NCBI RefSeq assembly: GCF_003610535.1
Contig: NZ_RAPN01000001.1
Location: 3,831,320 to 3,895,319, forward strand
DNA length: 64,000 nucleotides
Source of the DNA: Mangrovibacterium diazotrophicum
GTDB lineage: Bacteria; Bacteroidota; Bacteroidia; Bacteroidales; Prolixibacteraceae
Direction: 5' to 3'
The notes beneath the pieces were generated by a model. The model saw nothing but the letters and a program-made list of their open reading frames with translations, was not told where the DNA came from and did no database searches. The translations under genes were made by a program, and so were the position numbers. This document shows positions 9,230 to 17,875 of the stretch, piece by piece (position 1 is the stretch's first letter; each line of letters opens with the position of its first letter).

Positions 9230-9237
9230 TAGCTTTG
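9230..9237 (+). promoter_or_regulatory. Bacteroidota -7 promoter element for folK
   Basis: TAGCTTTG, an exact match to TAnnTTTG, 57 bases before the folK start. No convincing -33 TTTG at the usual distance. Confidence 0.5.
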
Positions 9238-9294
9238 TGGCGCATATCCTATTGGACACGAATTTACTAATTTCATTACAATTTTGTTTAGAAG

Positions 9295-9783
9295 ATGGCG
9301 AAGCTTTTTTTACTGTTGGGAGGCAACCTGGGGAACAAAGAAGAGATTTTTGGAACCGCGCGGAGAAGATTAGGTGAAGAGTTAGGAGCCATCGTTCAAA
9401 CCTCATCGGTTTATGAGACCGAGCCTTGGGGATTCGAGTCTGAAGACATGTTTTGGAACCAGGTGCTTGTGATCGAAACAGGTTTGACGCCCGAGGAAGT
9501 GCTGGTTCATACCAAGGCAATTGAACTGGAACTGGGCCGAATTCGGAAAGCAGCCCGCTACAGCTCCCGACTGATTGACATCGATTTGCTTTTCTATGAC
9601 GACCTGGTGCTGCACGAGCCCAATCTGGAGCTGCCTCACCCCCGGATGATCGACCGCCGTTTTGTGCTGGAGCCGCTGGCCGAAGTTGCCTCTGAATTCA
9701 TTCACCCGGTATTCAAACAGAATATTATCAGCCTGCTGGAGGAATGCAGCGACGAATTGCAGGTTAAACGTTTGATTGATTAG
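9295..9783 (+). CDS. folK: HPPK, 6-hydroxymethyl-7,8-dihydropterin pyrophosphokinase
   Basis: Transfers pyrophosphate from ATP to 6-hydroxymethyl-7,8-dihydropterin in folate synthesis. The start motif LLGGNLGNKEEIF (about 6-18), VYETEPWG (about 42-49), and the family signature RLIDIDLLFYDD followed by LELPHPRMIDRRFVLEPL are all visible. 162 residues, single domain, typical of stand-alone HPPK. folA and thyA lie elsewhere in the window (48481-49846), so folate genes are scattered. Divergent from sppA; upstream of dapL with its own promoter between. Confidence 0.95.
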   Translation: MAKLFLLLGGNLGNKEEIFGTARRRLGEELGAIVQTSSVYETEPWGFESEDMFWNQVLVIETGLTPEEVLVHTKAIELELGRIRKAARYSSRLIDIDLLFYDDLVLHEPNLELPHPRMIDRRFVLEPLAEVASEFIHPVFKQNIISLLEECSDELQVKRLID

Positions 9784-9837
9784 GACTTTCTGTCCGTCGA
9801 TTTTACACATTCCGTTTTTTCTTTCCCCGGCTATTTG

Positions 9838-9845
9838 TACCTTTG
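9838..9845 (+). promoter_or_regulatory. -7 promoter element for dapL
   Basis: TACCTTTG, exact match to TAnnTTTG, 58 bases before the dapL start, in the folK-dapL gap. Confidence 0.6.
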
Positions 9846-9903
9846 TGCTCGCTAAACAGTGGCATTCTGTATTAAGAAATTCATTATAAATACTCTAAGA
9901 TAA

Positions 9904-11133
9904 ATGGCATTAATTAACGAAAACTATTTGAAGCTGAAAGCCGGCTACCTGTTCCCGGAAATCGGCCGTCGCGTGAAAGAGTTTGCTGACGCAAACCCGG
10001 ACAAAAAAGTGATCCGCATGGGGATTGGTGACGTAACACAACCATTAACACCAACTGTATTGAAAGCATTTCACGATGGTGTGGAAGAGATGGGTGCAGC
10101 GGCAACTTTCCGTGGTTACGGACCGGAGCAAGGGTACGACTTTCTGCGCGAAGCGATTGCCAAAAACGCTTACCAGGCAAATGGTATCGATATTAAAGCA
10201 GACGATATCATCGTTTCGGATGGTTCGAAATGTGACACTGGTAACATCCAGGAAATTTTTGGAAGCGACAATAAAATTGCGATTTGCGACCCGGTTTACC
10301 CGGTTTACGCCGATACAACGGTGATGAGCGGAAAAACAGGGGAGTGCGCAACAAACGGTTACTACTCAGGTATCATTTACATGCCTTGTACCGATGCCAA
10401 CGGTTTCATCCCGGATCTTCCGTCTGAACGTCCCGACCTGATTTTCCTTTGCTATCCGAACAACCCAACCGGAACAGTTGCTTCGAAAGAAGAATTGGCC
10501 AAATGGGTGAAATATGCTAAAGAAAACAACAGCATCATCCTGTTCGATGCGGCTTACGAAGCTTTCATTACCGAGGCTGGTATCCCTCGTTCGATCTACG
10601 AAATTGAAGGAGCCAAAGAAGTAGCGATCGAATTCCGCAGTTTCTCTAAAACGGCCGGTTTCACCGGAACACGTTGCGCATTCGTTGTTATTCCTGAAGA
10701 GCTGAAAGCTTTCGATAAAGCTGGTAACGCACACTCGGTGAAAAAACTGTGGTTGCGTCGTCACACCACGAAATTCAATGGTGTTTCGTACCCGGTTCAA
10801 AAAGCGGCTGCTGCTGTTTACTCCGCTGAAGGTCAAAAAGAAGTAAACGAAGTTGTTGCTTACTACATGGAGAACGCCCGCATCATGCGCGAAAGCCTGA
10901 GCGCTGCCGGTTATCCCGTGTTTGGTGGCGTTAACGCACCGTACATTTGGGTGAAAACCAAAGGCGGAATGAAGTCGTGGGATTTCTTCGATAAAGTATT
11001 GAACGAAGCAAACGTAGTTGGAACTCCGGGGTCAGGTTTCGGACCTGCCGGCGAAGGCTACTTCCGTTTCTCAGCCTTTGCAGATCGCGCCAGTGTGATC
11101 GAAGCAATGGAACGCGTAAAAAATCTGAGCTAA
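9904..11133 (+). CDS. dapL: LL-diaminopimelate aminotransferase
   Basis: PLP enzyme that converts tetrahydrodipicolinate plus glutamate to LL-diaminopimelate in one step, bypassing DapD/DapC/DapE. Class I/II aminotransferase fold of 409 residues. The PLP lysine is K249 in [13 protein letters not shown]-terminal landmarks are [10 protein letters not shown] and [17 protein letters not shown], and [13 protein letters not shown] holds the conserved Asn/Pro/Thr turn. All are characteristic of plant/Chlamydia/Bacteroidota DapL. Codons look well optimised, in line with high expression. The gene has its own promoter box and a strong terminator. Confidence 0.95.
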   Translation: MALINENYLKLKAGYLFPEIGRRVKEFADANPDKKVIRMGIGDVTQPLTPTVLKAFHDGVEEMGAAATFRGYGPEQGYDFLREAIAKNAYQANGIDIKADDIIVSDGSKCDTGNIQEIFGSDNKIAICDPVYPVYADTTVMSGKTGECATNGYYSGIIYMPCTDANGFIPDLPSERPDLIFLCYPNNPTGTVASKEELAKWVKYAKENNSIILFDAAYEAFITEAGIPRSIYEIEGAKEVAIEFRSFSKTAGFTGTRCAFVVIPEELKAFDKAGNAHSVKKLWLRRHTTKFNGVSYPVQKAAAAVYSAEGQKEVNEVVAYYMENARIMRESLSAAGYPVFGGVNAPYIWVKTKGGMKSWDFFDKVLNEANVVGTPGSGFGPAGEGYFRFSAFADRASVIEAMERVKNLS

Positions 11134-11159
11134 GATGAGCTCAACTCAAAAATAAAATG

Positions 11160-11183
11160 AACCCTGGCCGCAACGCCGGGGTT
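11160..11183 (+). terminator. Rho-independent terminator after dapL
   Basis: Stem AACCCTGGC / GCCGGGGTT with one G-T pair, loop CGCAAC, followed by TGTTGTTTT. It lies 26 bases after the dapL stop. Confidence 0.75.
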
Positions 11184-11218
11184 TGTTGTTTTAGTTTCCA
11201 TCCCAAAAGAAATGCAAA

Positions 11219-11833
11219 ATGGACCATTTACTGACTTACACGTTGACCGTTTTCACTGGTTTCTTCGCCATTATGAACCCAATCGCCAATACTCCAATTT
11301 TTTTGGGTTTAGTGGAAGGTGAAAACAGCAAAACAAAAAAGAAAATTGCCAAGAAGGCAACTGTTATTGCTTTCCTCATTGTTGCCGTGTTTGTGATCGT
11401 GGGCAAGTATATTTTCGAGTTGTTTGGAATCACTGTCCCGGCATTTAAAATCACCGGCGGAATCCTGATCTTTTTTGTCGGTTTCGAAATGTTGATGTCG
11501 CGGAAATCGAAAGTGCACAATACGCAGGACCCGGACGACGGAGAAGCGATTGCCGTTTCACCATTGGCCATTCCGATCCTGGCAGGACCGGGGACAATTG
11601 TTACAGCGATGAACAATGTGACCGATGCAAACTTTATACATATTGGGATTGTCATTGCGGTTTTTGCGGTGATGGCGTTGCTGACTTACTGGGCGTTCAC
11701 ACTTAGCGATTTGATTTTGGAAAAGTTGGGCAACAGCCTGATTTCGGTAATTGGGAAAATCATGGGATTGATTATTGCCATTATCGGAACCGGAATGATT
11801 GTCGAGGGCATTAAGCTGTCTTTCAATCTTTAA
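11219..11833 (+). CDS. MarC-family membrane protein
   Basis: 204-residue integral membrane protein with six predicted helices. Family landmarks: FAIMNPIANTPIFLGL at residues 17-32 and PLAIPILAGPGTIVTAMNN about 115-133, the two paired repeats of MarC/YchE/YhgN proteins. Function is not settled: once tied to multiple antibiotic resistance, later doubted. Single gene between the dapL terminator and the next promoter. Confidence 0.9.
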   Translation: MDHLLTYTLTVFTGFFAIMNPIANTPIFLGLVEGENSKTKKKIAKKATVIAFLIVAVFVIVGKYIFELFGITVPAFKITGGILIFFVGFEMLMSRKSKVHNTQDPDDGEAIAVSPLAIPILAGPGTIVTAMNNVTDANFIHIGIVIAVFAVMALLTYWAFTLSDLILEKLGNSLISVIGKIMGLIIAIIGTGMIVEGIKLSFNL

Positions 11834-11920
11834 CAGGCAACATAAGTTTACAAATCCCTTAAATCTTGTTAAATATTGCCGGGCACGGTTCTTGTCGGGC
11901 GAAACAAGTTTTTAAATCTC

Positions 11921-11928
11921 TATTTTTG
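11921..11928 (+). promoter_or_regulatory. -7 promoter element, 6 bases from start codon
   Basis: TATTTTTG, exact TAnnTTTG, followed by six bases and then the ATG at 11935. Transcription would begin at or next to the start codon, predicting a leaderless mRNA. Confidence 0.55.
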
Positions 11929-11934
11929 TGACCT

Positions 11935-12711
11935 ATGCGAATTCTATTTGGTTTGATCATCTTGTTTTGTATCGGGTTGCCCCGGGCCACGCAGGCTCAG
12001 GACGATCTGATTGATCCGGTATTGATCTATCTGAAAGCGCGTTTGGTTGACAAGGAAGATGGCGCTCCGGTAGGATATGCGCACGTGGTGAACATGCGAA
12101 ATCGCGGAGGGACAACCACTGACAGCAACGGTTATTTTTCGATGGAGATGCTGAACGTCGACAGTTTGGGCATTACGGCCATGGGTTACATGAAAGAATA
12201 CGTACACATTCCGGTGACTTACAACGAGGACAGTGTACTCACGGTTTATGCCCGCCCGCTGCGGATTGCCATTGGCGAGGTGAAAGTAACCGGCGAGGGA
12301 AAGAAAGTGAATATGGATGGCGTTTCAACCGGGAAACCCTCGGACATTCCGGCCGAGTTGAGAGGAGATGCTTTTAATAAAAAGCCGTCATTCCTGGCTG
12401 CTATTTTCTCGCCCGCTTCATTTATGCAGTATCACCTTAGTAAGCGTGAAAAGGAAAAACGCGAAGTTCGTGCCACGATGATTAGCGATGCGCAATGGGA
12501 ACGGCTGTCGCAATACTACAATAAGGATGTGGTCATGGCGCTGACTGGGCTGAATGAGGCTGACGCAGATTCGTTCATGATCTACTTCAACCAAAAAAGT
12601 GTATTGACGGCTCACTCGCGCGAATACGATGTTCGCGAAGCCATTCTGAAACAATACGAATTGTACATGCGCGAGAAGCTTTTCGAAGGTGAAGAGCCAA
12701 AGTCGAACTAG
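11935..12711 (+). CDS. Secreted protein with carboxypeptidase-regulatory-like domain
   Basis: 258 residues with a clear signal peptide (hydrophobic MRILFGLIILFCIGLPRATQA, cleavage likely near residue 21). Residues about 30-110 look like a CarboxypepD_reg-like beta-sandwich (ARLVDKEDGAPVGYAHV, then TTDSNGYFSME), the domain that opens TonB-dependent receptors in this phylum, here without any receptor barrel. The C-terminal ~100 residues are charged and helical. Likely periplasmic; role unknown. The signal peptide fixes the start at 11935, which makes the nearby -7 box (11921) notable. Confidence 0.75.
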   Translation: MRILFGLIILFCIGLPRATQAQDDLIDPVLIYLKARLVDKEDGAPVGYAHVVNMRNRGGTTTDSNGYFSMEMLNVDSLGITAMGYMKEYVHIPVTYNEDSVLTVYARPLRIAIGEVKVTGEGKKVNMDGVSTGKPSDIPAELRGDAFNKKPSFLAAIFSPASFMQYHLSKREKEKREVRATMISDAQWERLSQYYNKDVVMALTGLNEADADSFMIYFNQKSVLTAHSREYDVREAILKQYELYMREKLFEGEEPKSN

Positions 12712-12801
12712 CTAAAATCCCGTTTTTCTAAATTTCATACTCCCGTGTACGAGCTTCTGTATGCGGATATTCCGGCAGCTTTTTTATTCGCATATTTTTC
12801 C

Positions 12802-12809
12802 GACCTTTG
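12802..12809 (+). promoter_or_regulatory. Probable -7 element for the pseudouridine synthase gene
   Basis: GACCTTTG, one mismatch to TAnnTTTG, 19 bases before ATG 12829. It supports that ATG over the GTG at 12745, which would lie upstream of the promoter. Confidence 0.45.
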
Positions 12810-12828
12810 TCGCAATTCAGAAGACGTT

Positions 12829-13650
12829 ATGAGAAATCCAAAAAATACGGGTGACGGCAAGAAATTTGGCCGTAAACCTCAGTCGCAGGAAAAGTCCTTT
12901 CAATCGGAGCCGCGCAAACTTTCAGTTGTTAAAAAAGGTGACGAACAAATCCGTTTAAATCGCTACATCGCTAACTCGGGCATTTGCTCGCGCCGCGAAG
13001 CCGACAAGTTAATTGCTTCGGGCGAGATTACGGTAAACGGTGCGGTTGTGACCGAGCTTGGCGCCAAAGTGAGTAAAAGAGACGAGGTGCTTTACAAAGG
13101 TGAAGCGTTGAATGTAGAGAAGAAAGTGTACCTGCTGCTGAATAAACCCCGTGGTTTTGTAACGACGCTGGATGATCCGCACGCCGAGCACACCGTGATG
13201 GAGTTGGTTGACAATGCCTGCCCCGAGCGTATTTACCCGGTTGGTCGTTTGGATAAAGAAACTTCGGGCGTTTTGCTGTTCACCAATGATGGTGATCTGG
13301 CGAAAAAGCTGACTCACCCGAGTTACGAGAAGAAGAAAATTTACCACGTTTTTCTGAATATTGATTTTAGCGAGGAGCATATGGAGCAGATCAAAAACGG
13401 GATCGAGCTCGAAGATGGCTTCATTAAAGCGGATTCGATCAGCTTTGTTGATCCGGCCGATAAGAAACAGGTCGGCATCGAAATTCACTCGGGCCGGAAC
13501 CGGATTGTGCGCCGTATTTTTGCCCATTTCGATTACAAAGTGGCACGCCTCGACCGCGTATTTTTCGCCGGCTTGACCAAGAAGAACCTGCCGCGGGGAA
13601 AATGGCGTTTCCTTTCACCCAAAGAAATCAGCTACCTGAAAATGAACTGA
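12829..13650 (+). CDS. rRNA pseudouridine synthase, RsuA/RluB family
   Basis: Isomerises a uridine in rRNA. After a basic, low-complexity N-terminal tail of ~40 residues comes an S4 RNA-binding domain (IRLNRYIANSGICSRREADK, then GEITVNGAVV), then the catalytic domain with the aspartate motif PVGRLDKETSGVLLFTNDG and the C-terminal GRNRIVRRIFAHFDYKVARL. These match RluB (23S U2605) or RluE/RsuA-like enzymes; the exact target is not certain. I chose ATG 12829 (273 residues) over the upstream GTG because the extra 28 residues are hydrophobic, unlike the family, and would include the promoter. Confidence 0.88.
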   Translation: MRNPKNTGDGKKFGRKPQSQEKSFQSEPRKLSVVKKGDEQIRLNRYIANSGICSRREADKLIASGEITVNGAVVTELGAKVSKRDEVLYKGEALNVEKKVYLLLNKPRGFVTTLDDPHAEHTVMELVDNACPERIYPVGRLDKETSGVLLFTNDGDLAKKLTHPSYEKKKIYHVFLNIDFSEEHMEQIKNGIELEDGFIKADSISFVDPADKKQVGIEIHSGRNRIVRRIFAHFDYKVARLDRVFFAGLTKKNLPRGKWRFLSPKEISYLKMN

Positions 13651-13688
13651 TGTAACAATTTTGACTTTTCAAGACTAATCAAATCGAG

Positions 13689-14177
13689 TTGGAAAAAGAA
13701 TTCGTCAAAATAATTACAGAAAACCAGGGAATCATACACAAGGTATGTTCTGTTTATTGTGACTCGGAGGAAGATCGCCGCGATCTTTTTCAGGAGATTC
13801 TTACCCAATTGTGGAAGTCTTATCCGTCTTTTCGGCAGGAGGCTAAATTCACCACCTGGATGTACCGGGTGGCATTGAACACAGCGATCACCACCTTCAA
13901 AAAAACGAAACGGCAGCCCGACCAAAGTGGTTTGACCATAGAGAATGTGCAGCTGGCTAACGAAGAATACGACCCGACGACTGATGAGCAAATGCGTTCG
14001 TTGCATCAGGCTGTTGCCCGTTTGAGCGGCATCGAAAAGTCGATTATCCTGTTATTTTTGGAGAACAAGAGCTACGAAGAGATTGCCGAAATTACCGGCA
14101 TAACGCAGAATTACGTTCGGGTGAAGATGAACCGGATTAAGAATAAGTTGAAGAAACAAATGAATACGGAAGGTTAA
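13689..14177 (+). CDS. ECF-type RNA polymerase sigma factor (TTG start)
   Basis: 162-residue sigma-70 family protein with only regions 2 and 4. Region 2: DRRDLFQEILTQLWKSYPSF and FTTWMYRVALNTAITTFKK (about residues 26-75). Region 4: LSGIEKSIILLFLENKSYEEIAEITGITQNYVRVKMNR (about 113-150), a helix-turn-helix for -35 recognition. The start must be TTG at 13689: an in-frame stop lies upstream at 13662 and the first in-frame ATG is far inside region 2. The stop is one base before the next gene, a membrane protein that may control it. Confidence 0.88.
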   Translation: MEKEFVKIITENQGIIHKVCSVYCDSEEDRRDLFQEILTQLWKSYPSFRQEAKFTTWMYRVALNTAITTFKKTKRQPDQSGLTIENVQLANEEYDPTTDEQMRSLHQAVARLSGIEKSIILLFLENKSYEEIAEITGITQNYVRVKMNRIKNKLKKQMNTEG

Positions 14178-14178
14178 C

Positions 14179-14835
14179 ATGGAACTGGATCAACTGAAAA
14201 ATGCCTGGAACAAGTACACAAGCTCGGATGCTGATAAGCACCGGGTTGGTGAAGATGAAGTTCGCCGGATGCTCAAGGGCCGAACCAAGGGCTTGATTGC
14301 CCGAATCGACCGGAACGTTCGCACTGGCTTTGGTGTGATGGTGGCGCTGGTCTTGTTTTTTCTGATCGACGATTTTTACCTTACCCCAACTTTTGGCGAT
14401 GGCGTTGAAGTGCCGTTGTGGATTTACCTGATTGATGCATTGAATACCTTCTTCCTGCTGGGAACTTTCCTCTATTTCTGGGCGCAGTATCGCAATGTAA
14501 AAAAGCACTACTCGCAAAGTAACGATATGCGGGCTGTGTTGACTTCTTCCGTGCAGCTTTTGGGAACTTTCCGCCGCTTGTTTTACAGTGCGTTGAGTGT
14601 GTTGCTACTGGTCATTGTTGTTTCTGCCTTGGCAGGCTTCTTTGCCAATCCGGATTTGCGAAGCGAGGAGATGCTGGCTGAAAGAAATCAAACACTTGTA
14701 TTTGGGAGTCTGGCTATTTTGTTGGGCATAATTGGCCTGATCTTCATTGTTTTCCATTGGGGATTCCGAAAACTTTATGGCCGGTATATTCAGCAGCTCG
14801 AAGAAACGCTGGCAGAGTTGGATGAGATTGAGTAG
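14179..14835 (+). CDS. Membrane protein, putative partner of the ECF sigma factor
   Basis: 218 residues: a ~45-residue charged cytoplasmic N-terminus, four membrane helices (about 50-70, 78-98, 125-155 and 170-195), and a charged, acidic tail. It starts one base after the sigma factor stop, so it is co-transcribed and probably translationally coupled. The position is that of an anti-sigma factor and the cytoplasmic N-terminus could bind sigma, but I see no zinc-binding HxxxCxxC motif and no FecR-type domain. Function otherwise unknown. Confidence 0.7.
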   Translation: MELDQLKNAWNKYTSSDADKHRVGEDEVRRMLKGRTKGLIARIDRNVRTGFGVMVALVLFFLIDDFYLTPTFGDGVEVPLWIYLIDALNTFFLLGTFLYFWAQYRNVKKHYSQSNDMRAVLTSSVQLLGTFRRLFYSALSVLLLVIVVSALAGFFANPDLRSEEMLAERNQTLVFGSLAILLGIIGLIFIVFHWGFRKLYGRYIQQLEETLAELDEIE

Positions 14836-14839
14836 TCAA

Positions 14840-15097
14840 TTAGCCGCGATAAAGATCCACGGTATCACAATTTTTCTTACGCTTCAGTTTTTTATAGTTC
14901 AGTGCAATGCCAATTCCGATGATATAAGGTAACTTGGGTTCTAAATGAATCGCGGACCAGAAGTTGATGTTTCGAAACGGAACTCCACCAAAGAAATCTC
15001 CGAGAGGTATGTACAAATCGAACAGCATAAATATCACCGTCAGGGAAAAGATGCTGATCAACGTACTGATTGCAAAATATTTGAGTTTACTTTTCAT
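14840..15097 (-). CDS. Small two-helix membrane protein
   Basis: 85 residues: a basic start MKSKLKYFAIS, a membrane helix (about 8-30), a ~30-residue loop rich in aromatic residues (FFGGVPFRNINFWSAIHLEP), a second helix ending IIGIGIALNYKKLKRKK, and a basic tail. A purine-rich Shine-Dalgarno-like GAGAGGT sits 8 bases before this ATG, which is why I prefer it to the upstream ATG at 15151. Convergent with the sigma-factor operon, 4 bases from its stop. Not recognised; it looks like the short hypothetical membrane proteins common in Bacteroidota. Confidence 0.6.
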   Translation of the reverse strand: MKSKLKYFAISTLISIFSLTVIFMLFDLYIPLGDFFGGVPFRNINFWSAIHLEPKLPYIIGIGIALNYKKLKRKKNCDTVDLYRG

Positions 15098-15295
15098 AAA
15101 TTGACCTCTCGTCGGTACCATAGTTCGGCTCAGCAAGTTAAGACAAAACAATCAGATATAAAACACTAAAGAATAAATTTTTAGTTAAATAATTTTAGGT
15201 GCTTTCAATGTTGTGAACGTATGTTTTTAATTTAGCTTTTAGCCAATAAAAATCCGGTGAGAGGAGAACTTTCTGCTGCAATTCAATTTATTGAT

Positions 15296-15303
15296 TATCT
15301 TTG
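15296..15303 (+). promoter_or_regulatory. -7 promoter element for era
   Basis: TATCTTTG, exact TAnnTTTG, 31 bases before the era ATG. Confidence 0.6.
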
Positions 15304-15334
15304 CGGCGATTTTAAAACATTCATTTTTAAATAA

Positions 15335-16219
15335 ATGGCGCATAAATCAGGATTTGTAAATATTATCGGGAACCCGAACGTCGGGAAATCAACCATTATG
15401 AATGCCTTGGTAGGCGAACGTCTGTCTATTATTACCAAAAAAATGCAGACAACCCGCCACCGGATTAAGGGGATTGTGAATGGTGAGGATTTCCAGATTG
15501 TGTATTCGGACACTCCCGGGATTTTGAAACCGAACTACAAGTTGCAGGAGTCGATGATGAGCTTTGTGAATACGGCTTTGATCGATGCTGACGTGATTTT
15601 GTATGTGACAGACGTTGTGGAGAAGGCGGACAAGAACAGCGAGTACCTGGAGAAAATCCGCAAGTCGAATGCGCCGGTGATGGTTTTGATCAATAAGATT
15701 GACCTGTCGAACCAAGGGCAGGTGATGGAATTATATAATTACTGGAAGGACATGCTGCCTGCAGCCGATGTGTTCGCCATTTCGGCGACGGAGAAATTCA
15801 ATATTGCCCCTATTTTCGACCGGATTATTGAGTTGCTGCCCGAAGGTCCTCCGTATTTCCCGAAGGATGAGTTGACCGATCGCAACGAGCGTTTCTTTGT
15901 CACCGAAATTATCCGCGAGAAGATTCTGCTGAATTATCAGAAAGAAGTTCCTTACTCGGTGGAAGTAGAGGTCGAAGAATTTAAGGAAGAAGACAAGATT
16001 CTGAACCTTCGTTGCGTGATTCACGTGGCTCGCGATAGCCAGAAAGGAATCATCATCGGACACCAGGGAAAAGCCCTGAAGAAAGTGGCCACGGAGTCGC
16101 GGTTGGATTTGGAGGAATTCTTCCAGAAAAAAGTTTTTATGGAATTGTATGTAAAAGTTAGCAAAGACTGGCGGGATAAAGACCGTATGCTTGGCAACTT
16201 TGGCTACGATTTCCAATAG
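15335..16219 (+). CDS. era: GTPase Era
   Basis: GTPase that binds the 3' end of 16S rRNA and is needed for 30S maturation. G1 loop GNPNVGKST (about 12-20), switch/G3 SDTPGI (about 58-63), G4 INKID (about 118-122), and a C-terminal KH domain with HVARDSQKGIIIGHQGKAL (about 228-246). 294 residues, normal length. Followed 129 bases later by der, so two ribosome-assembly GTPases sit side by side. Confidence 0.97.
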   Translation: MAHKSGFVNIIGNPNVGKSTIMNALVGERLSIITKKMQTTRHRIKGIVNGEDFQIVYSDTPGILKPNYKLQESMMSFVNTALIDADVILYVTDVVEKADKNSEYLEKIRKSNAPVMVLINKIDLSNQGQVMELYNYWKDMLPAADVFAISATEKFNIAPIFDRIIELLPEGPPYFPKDELTDRNERFFVTEIIREKILLNYQKEVPYSVEVEVEEFKEEDKILNLRCVIHVARDSQKGIIIGHQGKALKKVATESRLDLEEFFQKKVFMELYVKVSKDWRDKDRMLGNFGYDFQ

Positions 16220-16260
16220 CCGGTGATCATTGTTCGGTGTTCAGTCGCATTGGCAGAACT

Positions 16261-16288
16261 CGAAACTTGAAACACGAAACTTGAAACT
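16261..16288. repeat. 14-base tandem repeat in the era-der gap
   Basis: CGAAACTTGAAAC occurs twice head to tail with one spacer base each (16261-16274 and 16275-16288). Lies between era and der; no hairpin. Confidence 0.7.
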
Positions 16289-16348
16289 GATTTTAGAGGA
16301 GGGCAGATGGTTTGGCCGGAAGCCCGGAACATATAATTAAAAAAAGCA

Positions 16349-17659
16349 ATGAGCAATATTGTAGCAATAGTAGGAAGACCGAACGTTGGAAAATCAACTT
16401 TCTTCAACCGATTGGTGGAGTCCCGTCAGGCCATCGTTAACGAAACAGCCGGGGTGACCCGCGACCGGAACTATGGAAAGTCGCTTTGGAACGGCAAAGA
16501 GTTTTCGGTGATCGATACCGGTGGTTATGTGGTGAATTCGGACGATGTGTTTGAAGGAGAGATCCGCAAGCAAGTGGCGTTGGCAATTGAAGAAGCCGAC
16601 GTAATTATGTTTGTGGTTGATGTTGAGGGAGGTATCACCGACCTGGACCAGGCCGTGTCTAACATCCTGCGTCGCGTTGAAAAACCGGTTTTCCTGGTTG
16701 TAAATAAAGTCGATAACAACCAACGCGTCATGGAAGCCAATGAGTTCTATGCGTTGGGATTAGGAGATAAATTGTATCCCATTTCGGGGATGAACGGTAG
16801 TGGAACCGGCGATTTGCTGGATGATGTGGTGGCCGCTTTCCCAAAGATTGAACGGGAAGAAGTGGAAGAAGGTATTCCTCGCTTTGCTGTGGTTGGCCGT
16901 CCAAACGTTGGAAAATCATCCTTCATTAATGCACTGACCGGAGTTGACCGCAACATCGTGACTGATATTGCCGGAACAACCCGAGACGCCATCAACACCC
17001 GTTACAATAAATACGGGCACGATTTCTACCTGGTGGATACTGCCGGTTTGCGCAAAAAAGCAAAAGTACGTGAAGATGTCGAATTCTATTCGGTGTTGCG
17101 TTCGGTACGTGCGATTGAAGAAGCCGACGTTTGTTTGGTGATGATTGATGCTACCCGTGGCGTTGAGGCACAGGATGTCAACATTTTCAACCTGGCTTTG
17201 CGTAACAAAAAAGGTGTTGTGCTGTTGGTAAACAAGTGGGACTTGATGGAGAAGGACAACTACTCAGTGAAGCAATTCACGGAAACCATCCACGAGCGCA
17301 TTGCACCGTTTACCGATGTGCCGATCATTTTCATGTCGGCCATGACTAAGCAGCGTATTTTTAAAGCACTGGAAGTAGCCGTTGAGGTGTACCAAAATAA
17401 ATCACAAAGGGTGAAAACTTCAACCTTGAACGAGGTATTGCTTGCTGCTGTAGAGAAGTACCCGCCACCGGCATTGAAAGGAAAATTCATTAAAATTAAA
17501 TACGTGACGCAGCTGCCAAGTCCAACGCCGTCGTTTGCGTTGTTCGCCAACCTGCCGCAGTACATCAAAGATCCGTATAAACGTTACATTGAAAACCAGA
17601 TTCGCGAGAACTTTAATTTCTCGGGAGTTCCAATCCAGGTTTTCTTCCGGAAAAAGTAG
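16349..17659 (+). CDS. der: GTPase Der (EngA), double G domain
   Basis: Two tandem GTPase domains that assist 50S ribosome assembly. First domain: [14 protein letters not shown] (about 8-21), DTGGY, NKVD. Second domain: [14 protein letters not shown] (about 182-195), [15 protein letters not shown]-like C-terminal domain ends in [20 protein letters not shown]. 436 residues, normal. Followed by a good terminator. Confidence 0.97.
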   Translation: MSNIVAIVGRPNVGKSTFFNRLVESRQAIVNETAGVTRDRNYGKSLWNGKEFSVIDTGGYVVNSDDVFEGEIRKQVALAIEEADVIMFVVDVEGGITDLDQAVSNILRRVEKPVFLVVNKVDNNQRVMEANEFYALGLGDKLYPISGMNGSGTGDLLDDVVAAFPKIEREEVEEGIPRFAVVGRPNVGKSSFINALTGVDRNIVTDIAGTTRDAINTRYNKYGHDFYLVDTAGLRKKAKVREDVEFYSVLRSVRAIEEADVCLVMIDATRGVEAQDVNIFNLALRNKKGVVLLVNKWDLMEKDNYSVKQFTETIHERIAPFTDVPIIFMSAMTKQRIFKALEVAVEVYQNKSQRVKTSTLNEVLLAAVEKYPPPALKGKFIKIKYVTQLPSPTPSFALFANLPQYIKDPYKRYIENQIRENFNFSGVPIQVFFRKK

Positions 17660-17681
17660 AATACACAAAAATGATATGCCG

Positions 17682-17707
17682 AATCCGATCTGTTTTCAGG
17701 TCGGATT
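17682..17707 (+). terminator. Rho-independent terminator after der
   Basis: Stem AATCCGATCTG / CAGGTCGGATT (one G-T pair) with loop TTTT, followed by TTTTTTG. 23 bases after the der stop. Confidence 0.85.
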
Positions 17708-17831
17708 TTTTTTGCCTTGCGAGTTGAAACCGTCCTTTCAAAATGCAATGATCCAACGGTTTTCGGTATTAAGCCTTTATTAACATCTCATTAAGAAATA
17801 TGGAGCGAGGCCTATTAAAGAGCAGAAAGTC

Positions 17832-17839
17832 TATTTTTG
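17832..17839 (+). promoter_or_regulatory. -7 promoter element for the SulP gene
   Basis: TATTTTTG, exact TAnnTTTG, 36 bases before ATG 17876. Confidence 0.6.
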
Positions 17840-17875
17840 TCCGCTCAACCAAATGTTCTGTGAAAAAATTACGAC

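Noticed and set aside
12745-12828. GTG start that would add 28 residues to the pseudouridine synthase
   Set aside because: The extra part is hydrophobic and unlike the family, and the likely promoter lies inside it.
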